From: Chrysoperla carnea | Taxonomy: Eukaryota > Arthropoda > Insecta > Neuroptera > Chrysopidae | NCBI RefSeq assembly: GCF_905475395.1 | Contig: NC_058339.1 | Span: 74,986,520 to 75,050,519 of the forward strand | Length of the DNA stretch: 64,000 nucleotides | Direction: 5' to 3' | Shown here: positions 48,101 through 58,818 of the stretch, piece by piece | Position numbering within the stretch: position 1 is the first letter of the stretch | How the letters are laid out: every line of letters begins with the position of its first letter | Program-made: the position numbers and the translations under genes | The notes under the pieces: model-generated | What the model was told of the DNA's origin: nothing | Database searches by the model: none | Seen by the model: the letters and a program-made list of their open reading frames with translations, nothing else

Positions 48101-51100
48101 CATTAATAAAAAAGATGTTTTAATTATTGATTTATTTAAATAAGATATTTTTAAATAAATTCTAATGGATCTAGGACGCAAAGCAGCTTGTTCCTCCTGA
48201 ACGTGGATTTAACATTACTTTTTTAACCAAACATATGTTTATACCAAAAAACTGTCGAAATTTTTGATATTTTTTGATCAAATATTTCCGATTTGCCCTT
48301 CTCAATCAAATATACTCACTAATTTTGAGGTACGCTCATTACGAGCGGGTTGGGTACATTTTGCCAACTCATTTGTAAGGAAAAAAATTTTAAATATTAT
48401 TGTCGAGATTGGGTCTAAAAAAATTACGACTTGAATTGTAAATTATGAGATTTTATCGCTAAGATGTCGTCACCACGAGTAAACAACATGTTACCCATAC
48501 CTGTTACACTCAGCTGATCTTTTCATTGAATGAACAGACAAAATACAATTGTCAAAAATTGTTACAGCTACCTCTTTTATTTGTGTATGGTATGCAATAT
48601 ACAAGATTGTAAACAACATTTTCGTTAAATATTATATATCTATGTGAGCTAACACCTATAATTCTTTTTTCTATTCCTAGATAGAGTCTTTCTTAGCATT
48701 AAACTCCCATAGTTCCTAGCTCGAAAAATTTGTCCTATCCCTAATATTTCTACTTGAATGTACCTACAATTCATAATTTTCCCATTTTCCGTAAAGCAAC
48801 TTGCCCCTTCTTTGCCATCGGCTGGCGACGCCTTTGTAAGAAACACTAAACATTTTAGTCCAAGCAAAGTAGACATTTGGTTACTTAAATTCTGAATTCT
48901 TCATCCAAAAAGTTTTTTAATATATGCAATTATTTTACAAAAATGTGTTAAAAGCTGTCTAAAAATGTTCACCAAAAATTCACAAAATTTTACAAACCTT
49001 TCACTTAAAATTGAGAAACTGATGATTTCAGAATTTTAAGAAAATACACTTATAACCAATTGCTAATATGCTTGGAGTATTAGACTGAACGATTTTTAAA
49101 GAGGTGTTCGTTTAAATAAGAATTCTTACTTGAATAATTTGCACTGATAAGCATTTTTTACATTTTATAGTATGAACTCTTATAAATATCAATTTTACAG
49201 TTTTAGATGTGAAACAGAACAGGTTACACTTATATACTTCTTTGAATTTACATACAAGTTGATTGATTTTATTCAATAGATAATAATTTTGTTTGTTTGT
49301 TTACAGACGCCAATTAGTTATATTGTATCAAATGGACAAATTGATTTATTAGAAATTTTATTACAAACTGATCGAAGTTCAAATAAGATTAATGTCAATT
49401 TACCGGATAATGAAGGGAATACACCAGCACATTTTGCTGCTCAAGCTGGTAAGCATTAAATTTTTAACTAAAAATTTGACAATCGAAAAAGCTTATTTTA
49501 AAACTTAAAGCTAAAATGAACTTAAATTTTCGTGAATGTCACATACTTGGATTCAAAAAGTTTTTATTTAAAATACTTGACTCTGAGAGGCCATAGATTT
49601 TATGTTTTTTGAGGCATAAACAACGAAATATTTGGTCCATTATCCGTGTCTTGGCCCCTCGGCCGAAATATGGATATAGTTTTATCAAAAATGGACAAAA
49701 TACGTCCGTAACTAAAAGATGTCCAAAAATCCGACCAATAAACAAAAAAATTAGTAATATACGACCAATAAACAAAATAAAAATCAATGGCCTCTTTGAG
49801 TCAAGTATGGCTTGAATTCGGGTGTTATGAAGTATTGTGTTGAGAAGTCATTGTTAATAAAAAGCCTTTATTAATTTTTAGCCTTTATTAGTTTTTAGCC
49901 TTATTTCATTAGAACACTAAAAAGATAGAGGAAATAGCTCTTTTAGAAGAATCAATTGTGCAATTCGCGATCGCAAGATACGGTGGCGCCGCGCAGCGAT
50001 TACTAGTGAAACTATTATAGAGGATTTTGAGTTTTGACAGCTACACAAGTGCTGAATGTTTTTGTTGTTGAGATGGAAATTATCAAAAATGAAAAACGTT
50101 GTGGTGTTCCCCAGTGTGGGAAAACAAGATCTACAGGCGTCAGTTGTCGCACAATGTCGCAAAAACATGCTTGCACTTGCATCCCGCGCCCGCTTTGCAA
50201 GAACAATAGCATTCGATTTTTTTGTTGTCATTGGCTACAAACACTTTGATTTGGATCTCATGAGGTTTCTCGGTGATGTTCCACGTTTGTAAACATGAAG
50301 ATTTGATTAATAAACAATTATTTTGCTTCGATTGGATACCACAAAAAAACAAGTTTTTGGAACGAGAAAGCGCCTCTCCTTCCATCAACGGCCTTACTGA
50401 TCCACCAAGTAGATAAAATATATCACCAATATTAATATCCAGGGCTTTCTCCATGTTAAAAAAACAAATAAACAAAAAAAATTCAAAAATTTATTTTGAC
50501 AACTTGAACGAAAATCCTCTATATCGGCCATATTGCATTCACAGCAGAGCCATCTCTAGGTAATTTCGTTCGCCAATAAAATGTTCCATTACGTCTTCCG
50601 GAACTTCCTCTCTAGTCTTAATTCAAACAATAGATAACAGATGGCGATAATTTTAAAATATTAAAATATACACGGTATAAAATACTTTAAGTCGCTCAAA
50701 AAATATAAAGCATAATTATTACATCAGCCTAATTAACAAAACTTTTTTGTTTCATTAAACATTTATACACAAATGTAACCCCCATAGCAGATAATAAAAC
50801 AAAAGTTTAATTGACATTTACCTTTGTTAATTCAAACATAACCTATATTTGAATATCATTTAGATGACGTAGACGTACCTATGTTTCTTGTACGTCATGT
50901 AAGTCACTTGTTAAAAAAAAGTACCTATGTATATACAGAATGTCCTAGAATAAAACTATTTCTGAAATTATTTATTTTCCTAAAATAAATCACTCTCATA
51001 ATAGGGTACTTTCGGTAGTGAAAAATAAATTTCGGTAGTTTATACATATAACAATTACATACACAACTGTTGTTTTTATCAATATTACGTCACCATAATG

Positions 51101-54067
51101 GGGATAGCGTTTTTGAGAGAATAAAAAAGGTTTAAAATTTAATTTAATTTTATGGCAAAAAAGCGTTTCTATTTTTTGGTGGTAGGCAAAAACGAATTAA
51201 AACACTGTATAATCAATGTAATCAAGAAATAATATACAAACACTCAGATTAATATCAGGCTATTGATACGACGTAAATATCAAATAAGTAAATTTCAAAA
51301 ATCCTACTTTTGATTTGTAAAATCATGTATTGTCCTCTCACTAAGCCTAACAGCTGCGGTGATGGATTGCATATAAAGAAGGCGGCAACGGCTATCATTT
51401 GACGGCAGTGAAGCGGTTTTTCGACTGTTACATAAACTTACAGAGCATTTGTTAGTTTCAAACCGCCGTTACTTTAATACCCGGTTTCCCCTACTTTGTT
51501 CAAACATAATATGACGACTCGTGGCATAGGAGATAGAGATTTGGATATTTTATGAATAGATGCCTTTGTGCTATTAAGAATTATTTTTCCTTGAAACTCC
51601 CTGTACTGTACATGTTGCAATTAAAAACAAACTTGTTAAACAAAAACATACCTACATAATATATAAAACATAATATGTACACACTTACTACTAACAAGTA
51701 ACATTTATAAAAAAAAAGTACTTTTTTCTTATTATTTAGGTCAAGTGGAATGCTTGAATTTTTTAATAAGTAGATGTCCAAACATTGAGATTGATGCACG
51801 TAATCATCTTGGTTTTACACCGTTAATGAAAGCTGCATTACAGGGACGAAATAAATGTGCCAAATTATTATTATTCGCTGGTAAATATCATAAACATTTA
51901 AATATTACCTATTTTATTTCTAGTATTATAAATGTGAAAGGGGAATGCCCTACTAAACTTTATTTGTAATTGCGCATATGCAAATATATTTATATCTACT
52001 TCATGATAAACCTGGTTTACACTATACAAAAATTTATTACACACTATAGCCGGAAACATCACGAAAAAATTTATTTTAAGACGAATGAATTTTTGATAAT
52101 TCTTTTAGGTAGAGATGAAGAACGCCTAACACCTGAAAGCGATAGCAATATAAGTATAATTGCGAGATAGTTTTGCCAGAAGGATTGTAATTTTAAAATA
52201 ATTTACTTTTATAATTTAATAATGAAATTTTAATTTGTCAGACAAATATTCGGTTGTTTTACTGGCGCGCATCCTGCCTTAATTGACACAACCGATCTCA
52301 GATTCAAGACGTACTTCATTCTTGCCCAAGTTCGATAAGGAAAGTAATATCCGAATTTCAGTCGTCTTTAAAGAAAATCTCAAAAACTTTGCCAGGTCTT
52401 GCATCGATATGTTTACGAGCACGGTTCTTCGCTTCAAGCGTATTGAGATTTGGATTTAGGTTTTTTGTTATCGCGTAAGATACCATGCTCTTGTTAATTT
52501 AAACTTAAAAAACTTAACTTAATCCCTCTAATTAATTTTTAACACCCGAACTAAAAAAGGAGGTGTTATAATTGTGATTGCTATGTGTACTTGTCTGTCT
52601 GTCTGGCATCAGAGCGCCTAAACGGATTATTCTTAGCTATGTTTCAAGACCGAGTTTAGGGTTCCGTACCCGGAATAACTAACAAAAACGATTATCCTCA
52701 AAATTGGCTCAGTTTGGAGAAGGCTCTAAGGAAATTGACAATTTAATGAAGAGTGTTCTTAGATACGTTTCAAGTGCGAGTTTAGGGTTCTATACCACAA
52801 AGATTTCTCGGAGGTTTTTTAAATTTTCTAAATTTCACTTGTAGTCGAATAATTTTAATAATGGGTTATTTTGAACAGGAGCCTCACCATCTTTACGTGA
52901 TACTGGTCGAGGTTTAACAGCTGAACAGTGGGCCCGATATTGTGGTCGCTCTATTTGTGCTGAAATGATTGAAAAATTTACTAAACATCGATTAGTAGCT
53001 GTAACATCACCAACTGGTGAAGGAGGATGTTGGGCATCTGAACCGGATATACCTGGTGCTAATCGAATATTAATGGGTAAAGTTAACATGGTTATGTCAT
53101 CTAGTCCATCAACGACGTGTTCATCGAGTACTCATCAGAATAATTCAACCGTTACTAGCACATCCAACTGTACTCGTAATCAACAAAATAATTCAAATAG
53201 TATGTATATTTTAATTTTGAACAATCTAGATAATTTCATGATGCCGCTTGACGCTGGCTTTGAGCGTCAAATTAGGAATCCACTCAGCGGAAAAAAATAT
53301 AATTATGTCCAGCGTCAAATTGTAAAAAGGAGCGACAAAAAACAAAAAAGCTTATTAATCCATAACGTATTTTTTAATAAGACACATGGTAATGATAAAC
53401 CACTATATCAATAATGGGTGGTGAGTATGATTATCAATTGTTCAAAAAAATTCTTTGGAAATGGCAATCAATAGAAGATAAACTTTTTTTTAAATGCTCT
53501 CAAAATTAATCCTGATAATAAAAATAGTCTTCTAATCCAATTTCCTATCTAATGGCTTGTTATCCCAATAAAATTCTCCACATCTACGTCTTAAAACTGC
53601 CTTTCTTTTCTCTCCCAAAATTTAGCAAACTGAAATAAACAGATTATATATTTTTTCTAGGTATAAAAAGTAAAATAAAACGTGTATTTCGACCAAATAA
53701 TTCAATACCGCCAAATTCAAATCGTTCACGAACATCCAATAACAATAACGATGGTACCATAGACTCAACGACTAATAGTGCACGTTTAATAACACAATTA
53801 ACCACTGCAGCGCTGTGTGCAAGTACACCAGTACTACCAACATGTGGTGTTGGTATTGCCTCACCATCAAAAGTAAAAAAACCATTGACAGTACCAAAAT
53901 TAGAAATAACATTAGTCAATAATAATGGTGAATTAGATCGTACAACAAATGTCACGAATGGATATACAACTAAAACTCAAGGATCAATAATTGAACAGGT
54001 TAATCAACAGAAATCGATTTATGCAACCACGGCATCCACATCGAATAAAACTAAGAAGAAAAAATGA
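44828..54067 (+). CDS. Ankyrin-repeat protein of the ANKRD33/ANKRD33B type, 5 coding exons
   Basis: Coding exons are 44828-45166, 49307-49448, 51740-51880, 52879-53199 and 53661-54067; 1350 nt, 449 aa plus stop, with all junctions GT/AG and in phase. The N-terminus (about 60 residues) is Asn/Lys/Thr-rich low complexity. Ankyrin repeats occupy about residues 110-240: TPISYIVSNGQIDLLEILL, GNTPAHFAAQAGQVECLNFL, GFTPLMKAALQGRNKCAKLL, then a divergent repeat GLTAEQWARYCGRSICAEMI. The block GFTPLMKAALQGR plus the degenerate (T/S)xxxWAxxxGR repeat is typical of vertebrate ANKRD33 and ANKRD33B. The C-terminal half is Ser/Thr/Asn-rich and disordered, with basic patches (KSKIKRVFRP) and a Lys-rich end (NKTKKKK). 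Vertebrate ANKRD33 is a photoreceptor transcriptional co-regulator; that role is not shown here. The first intron is over 4 kb. A SWIM fragment lies antisense in intron 2. Confidence 0.88.
46806..47430 (+). repeat. Three spaced copies of a roughly 130-bp repeat
   Basis: Copies start at about 46806, 47111 and 47294 with TGACGTCATAAAAATCC-like heads. They share ATCCAATTTTAATAAACCAA, TGGAATTATACTAAATTTGG and TCAAGTTTGTGGTCAAATTT. Intervals of about 304 and 183 bp show unequal spacing. Confidence 0.75.
47531..47832 (+). repeat. Dispersed repeat (SINE-like), copy 1
   Basis: It shares block order with 52164-52402: AGATAGTTTTGCCA, TTCGGTT.TTTACT.GCGCGCA, CAACCG.TCTCAG.TTCAAGAC, TCAGCC/GTC.TCTT and TTGCCAG. 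TCAGGTTCAAGAC resembles a pol III B-box. No LINE-type tail is seen. Confidence 0.6.
49307..49448 (+). CDS. Ankyrin gene coding exon 2
   Basis: It encodes TPISYIVSNGQIDLLEILLQ through GNTPAHFAAQAG. The acceptor is TTGTTTACAG and the donor GTAAGC, leaving phase 1. The exon ends inside an ankyrin repeat, as is common in this family. Confidence 0.92.
49449..51739 (+). other. Ankyrin gene intron 2 (about 2.3 kb)
   Basis: It holds the antisense SWIM fragment (50140-50475). Overlapping frames on both strands near 49917-50292 are shadows or decayed continuation of it. 51350-51510 is less AT-rich (AAGGCGGCAACGGCTATCAT, CAAACCGCCGTTACTTTAAT) without identifiable function. Confidence 0.5.
50140..50475 (-). 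pseudogene. SWIM-type zinc-finger protein fragment, antisense in an ankyrin-gene intron
   Basis: An uninterrupted 111-codon frame encodes MEKALDINIGDIFYLLGG (internal Met at 50454) and, near its end, CYCSCKAGAGCKCKHVFATL. The pattern CxC...CxH followed by a hydrophobic helix is a SWIM zinc finger. The preceding EKPHEIQIKV is typical of dispersed insect SWIM proteins. The frame stops just after the finger (LCDN-stop at 50140). Family-like sequence appears to continue toward 49917 only in other frames, so I read it as frameshifted or decayed. It lies inside intron 2 of the ankyrin gene on the opposite strand. An intact small gene with an intron cannot be excluded. SWIM domains are inferred to bind nucleic acid or protein. 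Confidence 0.6.
51740..51880 (+). CDS. Ankyrin gene coding exon 3
   Basis: It encodes QVECLNFLISRCPNIEIDAR and GFTPLMKAALQGRNKCAKLL. The acceptor is ATTATTTAG and the donor GTAAAT, in phase 1 at both ends. Confidence 0.93.
52164..52402 (+). repeat. Dispersed repeat (SINE-like), copy 2
   Basis: The second copy lies in the intron before ankyrin exon 4, in the same orientation and with the same blocks as 47531-47832. It is shortened by about 60 bp near its start. Confidence 0.6.
52540..52810 (+). repeat. Arthropod dispersed repeat (AACCCCCGAACTAAAAAAGG type)
   Basis: ACACCCGAACTAAAAAAGGA, GTGTTATAA, CTTGTCTGTCTGTCTGGCAT, GCGCCTAAACGGAT and TTAGGGTTCCGTACC are in the order of a widespread arthropod repeat. 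A second copy lies at 59600-59825. Confidence 0.7.
52879..53199 (+). CDS. Ankyrin gene coding exon 4
   Basis: It encodes ASPSLRDTGRGLTAEQWARY through a Ser/Thr/Asn-rich stretch ending NNSNS. The acceptor is TTTTGAACAG and the donor GTATGT, phase 1. Reading past the donor stays open for about 70 codons, but the splice is supported by the matching phase and continuing low-complexity composition of exon 5. Confidence 0.88.
53661..54067 (+). CDS. Ankyrin gene coding exon 5 (stop)
   Basis: The acceptor is TTTTTTCTAG. It encodes 135 codons including the stop, from IKSKIKRVFRPNNSIPPNSN to SNKTKKKK, then TGA. It is mostly disordered with no recognisable domain. The nearest AATAAA is at 54206-54211. 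Confidence 0.88.
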
Positions 54068-54773
54068 CAGCAATTCATGGTACATTAAAATTATTATATA
54101 ATTGTCGTTACATTTAATCTTCCCAATGTTTTTTAAAGTAAGAGGCGAATAATACTTTTAATTATTTTCACAAAATACGAATAGAGAACGGCCGACCAAT
54201 CAGCAATAAAATAAAATCAAAATCGTGTCAAAAATCTTCAGAAGGTGACTACTATATCTATGAAATTTGTAGCTCCCAAAATTAAATTGATTGAAAAAAT
54301 CCTTCATGTTTGTCAAAGGATCCTTTATAAATATTTGTTTACCAAAATTATTATATTTCAATGATTAAAAAAGGAAATAAATTTGTAATATTTAATCTAA
54401 TGAAAAAATAAAATTTTATTAAAAAAAGTTACAATAAACAAATTATTTTTTTATAACGAAATAAACAATTTAATATACATAACAAAGAATTTAACAAAAT
54501 TTCTTTTATGAGGTAAGTACATTTTTATTATGAACACGTAAAAAATGGACGAATCTTAAGTTTTTCATAATTTATTTATAGAACATTAGACTACGTTTTA
54601 TTTTTATCACACTTGTAAATATTAAAACACTAGAGAAGACAAAGATTTGGAAAAGTACCGTAAAGTAACATTAAGAGTCGTCCATTTGATTAACTCTACC
54701 TGAAGAGCTTTTAGAGTAATATAAATCAAAAATGTAGAAAATCTTCAGAAAGTATATGGGAGATTTTTTACTT

Positions 54774-54788
54774 CCCCCCCCCCCCCCC
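54774..54788. repeat. Poly(C) run of 15
   Basis: An isolated homopolymer of C in very AT-rich DNA; length is prone to sequencing error. Confidence 0.85.
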
Positions 54789-57700
54789 ATTTTATTCGAG
54801 AAAATGATGTTATGAGACGGGTTCTTATTTTAAAAACTCACATTGGTCTTCAAGTGACATTGTAAATGTAAGCCAAACGTAGATGAGCGAAAGTAATTTT
54901 TCTCCAAGCTTTGAATATAATGATCGAAGATGATACTTTCAGAAAGATTCAGTACGTGAACAAATTATAAGTAAAAATATTAGATATGTCAGTTCTAAGG
55001 TACTATATAACACCTATTTAATTTCTTTAACAACATAAATAAACCAAGGCCTCTTTTCATACAAGATAACCTCTGGTTAAATGATAACCAACGATTACCC
55101 TGTTTCTGTACGTATAATATTCGCAATCACCATTGACAAAAAATAACTAAAATTATATTGAATTATTTCGCTTTATCATGGAAATTACCTTTTACTACGT
55201 TTGTTATTTTGCTAAAGGCAGCTGAAAAAAAAATTTATACCTATAGAGTACAAAAAGATATCACCATAAATGGTTCATAACTGTAGTTAAGTACATAAAA
55301 GCTCTATGGTCTCCTAGAAGTCCATACTCGTATGCTAGCTTCCATGATAAAACTGTCAAATACAAATGTAATTTTAAATTTATAAGTAAATTTGTTTCTA
55401 GTTCAAAGTTACATAATTGCTAATAATTATTTGGCAGGTAATTAATATATTTTTTAAAACTCTTAATTTACAATATAGGAAGTACTCATTTAATTGAGAA
55501 TCTTTTGTTAGTATTTATAATAACTAACATACAATACAATATTTATAATTATTATATCATAGTTAGATTAAAACGGAAGCATTTAGAGCATCATAAAACC
55601 AGACATCTATTTTATGCTAATAATATTATTTTAAAAGTATTTTTTTAATATGTCTTAATAGACGCCTACAATCATCATGCAGTAATTTATTAAACTAATT
55701 ATCATAAATTTATCTATCTATCTAAATATTTAATCATAATCAAAAATAATTTATTTATTATTTTATTTATAATACTTGTAATGTATGAGTATTTTATTGA
55801 CTAACCTAACTAATAATTTATATCTAAATTCAAGGATCTTGATATTCACTTGCACGCTTGTGAGCATAGGCTAGATTAGGTTAGAACCATAGAGAATTTC
55901 ATGGTTTTTTTTTTCGACGAGATATCAAAAAATTGTAGAATTTTTATATTTTATTTTCTTTGTAAGAGATCAAAGGTTGAAAACAAAATATTCCTATATC
56001 ATTTGAACTCAATTTTTCATAGATCATACAGCCTTGTATAGCCAAGTATACAAAGTCCAGTATCCAATAGAAGGCCTCTTCAACATATTTTTGTATCAGA
56101 ATTAAACATGGCAATTGCAAATTAATTACATGATGGAATACTTTCTTCTAAATCCAAACGTTAAAGATTACAATAAACAATCAAATGGAAAAACCATGAA
56201 AACTCAAATAGAAGAAATCTAAAATAGTATAGGAATATTTTTGTGGAGCTTATCACTAGCTTTAATGTGAAAATATAAAACAGGAATTTCGTTCCTAGTG
56301 GGCAAACTTGACCAATCTATAACTTGTTTCTCTTTCAAACAGCAAAGTCAAAAGTCTACAAAGAGAAGAAGCCTTACTTATTTCATAAATGCGCAATATA
56401 TGATGTGTGCCTATAGGTTTTACGAGCCTCTATCCATTTTGAACGAATATAATTATAAATTTGTTTTTTTTAGAAAAGTTTCTTACAATATTTATTTTCG
56501 AGAGTTATATATCAAATTGTTGATAAAATTTGAACACAGGTGTAACATTGATATTTTAATTTTTAATTAATTTTAAATGTGCGATAATATTCTAATAAAT
56601 AAATATGTAAATTTTAATTTTAATTTGAGCTGGAATCTAGCTAATCAATTATTTTTAATAATTTCAAAATTTATCTGACATATAAACTATGTCATAGGAT
56701 CTATGGACAATATTTTCATCAATAATGAAAATGGTTTATGGGCTAAGTACAGTCTTATAAACATGTCTAGATACATGGTATAGATAAATCTCTTAGAGAA
56801 TTCATTTTAGCTTCCATAAAATCTTCCCAAACTTTCATCACTGTAATTGGACTTGTTTATATGACTTTGAGCTAAGGAACTATTTACAGAAATCCTAAAA
56901 TACGGATGAATATATACAATGTATGACGCAAACGCCGGCTTATATTTAATATAGACTAACAATACATGTTCTCCTGTGCATTATCATTATGCTTCTGCGA
57001 AAACGCTATGAGTATCAACATTCACAGTTGAATTATATACCTCCCCGTCCTAGCATTGATTTAAGTTGACATTTATTTTCATTTACCTAATCAAATGCAC
57101 ATTTTTTTAATGTTATCAGCCTATATTTAATGTAAGTCTATGAATGATGGATAATTTTTAGCAAGCTTCCTCTTAAACTAAATCTAACCGCCTAGAACTA
57201 AACCCGTATGAAGTTAGCACCTGAAAATTAAAAATAAAATTGCTCTGAATTCTATCATCAAACGTCTATTTGCCATTGGGTAACTTACGATTTATAAGCA
57301 TCATAATCTGTATACTCAAAAATATAAACATTTCGGTTTGTGTTTTTAAAGACATAAACATTGAAATTGTTTAACAACATTCATATCGTTTTCCATAGAC
57401 GATCGATATATTTTGTAGATAGAATACGTATACTTTTCATAGTCCAGAAGAATTACTATTACGACGGTACTATGAAAATAGGACAAAACAAATATTTACT
57501 GATCACAACATTAGATGGAATGACTTAGAAGAGTGGACGTAGTTAAGGTACTTCTAACAACATGAGAGAGCACGCGATATTTTGCGCGGCTCTGTAAATA
57601 GTAGTTGGTTAGTGAATTAAACCTGGCAACGCTGTAACATATACTATCACATATTGCTCATCTGTCAAAAAGTATTTTATTCATATCGTTTTTTATGAGT

Positions 57701-58370
57701 AACAACTATAAGGTTTTTCACAAATGAATCAACTATGACATAAAGGTGTATGTATAAAACGCAAATAAAAAAAAAATTCATCCTATTTTGGCTCAAATAT
57801 CCCTAATTCGTTTTTTACATATATCAAGTGGTGCAGGAGGATGGTTTGGCGCAAAGTTATTTTCTACAGGAAAAACGCGAACTTAAAATGTTCAAAAATA
57901 TTTTGCAAACAGTATGGATTCCTATCCTTATTTACCGGTTAAATATCGATAACTTTATATCAGCTAACAGAGACGGTCAATGTTCTTAAAGAATTTTTTA
58001 CAGCTTTATATATCGTTAAAAACTATCTATTTTGGAATTTTTCGTGCAAAAATATTTTTAAGCGCATGTCGTTAGAAATACCTAGCAACAGTTTACCTAG
58101 CAGTATTTGTTTCGAACTTAATACGCGATCATTAAAATATACAAACATCGTGCTTTTGCAAGTACAAAAAAATAATTTCGTGAGTTTTTTTTACATATCT
58201 ATTATCACCTAGTCCAGACTATTTTAATTTCAAGGTTTTTTTTTTAAATTAGGGTGAGTTCTACATTATCGAGTGTAAAAGAAAGTGACAATTATATGAA
58301 TCGAGTAGCGAATATGGACGAGTTTTTATAAATCAGTAGTAATTGAATTTGTATTATATTTAATAGCATT

Positions 58371-58376
58371 TTTATT
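58371..58376 (-). terminator. Poly(A) signal AATAAA of the DUF1295 gene
   Basis: The minus-strand hexamer lies 52 nt downstream of the TAG. Its spacing suits a short 3' UTR; a chance match is possible in AT-rich DNA. Confidence 0.4.
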
Positions 58377-58427
58377 ATCACTAGAAGTCTGTTTTGTATA
58401 ATTATTACTAAATTGCTATAGTTATAG

Positions 58428-58818
58428 CTATGTAATATTACTACTCGATTCTGGATGATGATATGCAGTTGATGATTGGCTTGTTGTGATTAAAATTTGC
58501 TGTTGTTGAGCCTGTTGTTGATGGTGATTTGTTTGCACATTATTTGTTTGTGCGTTTATCGATGATGAACTCCGTTGGACAATTATCGACGTTGGTACAC
58601 CACCCCCTTGCTGTGTAGAATGCGAATGATGTGATGTATTCATTGATGTAGATGTCACTGATGTCGTTACAGTCGTCTTTTTCACTTTTAATGAGTTATA
58701 TAATGGAAATTCGCAGCACAAGACAAATTTCAGGAAACCTGGAACTTCTTGATAAATTGATGGTGGTATTGGTATCAAGGGGGATGTTGAGTTTTTATAT
58801 TTTCGATATTCAGCACAT
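58428..58818 (-). CDS. DUF1295 gene coding exon 4 (stop)
   Basis: The acceptor is TTTATTTATAG. It encodes [20 protein letters not shown] and the low-complexity tail ending SSSNIT, then TAG. A minus-strand AATAAA at 58371-58376 lies about 50 nt past the stop. Confidence 0.92.

Larger units (their letters stand above)
45167..49306 (+). other. Ankyrin gene intron 1 (about 4.1 kb)
   Basis: It contains the three-copy repeat at 46806-47430 and a dispersed repeat at 47531-47832. Short frames (45610-45813, 46515-46718, 48649-48876) are not supported as genes. Confidence 0.5.
54068..58427. other. Intergenic region between the ankyrin and DUF1295 genes (convergent ends)
   Basis: Both genes end into this 4.4-kb region. 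It contains AATAAA at 54206-54211, a 15-base C run at 54774-54788 and otherwise AT-rich sequence. The 90-codon frame at 56298-56570 has no recognisable feature. No gene called. Confidence 0.5.
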
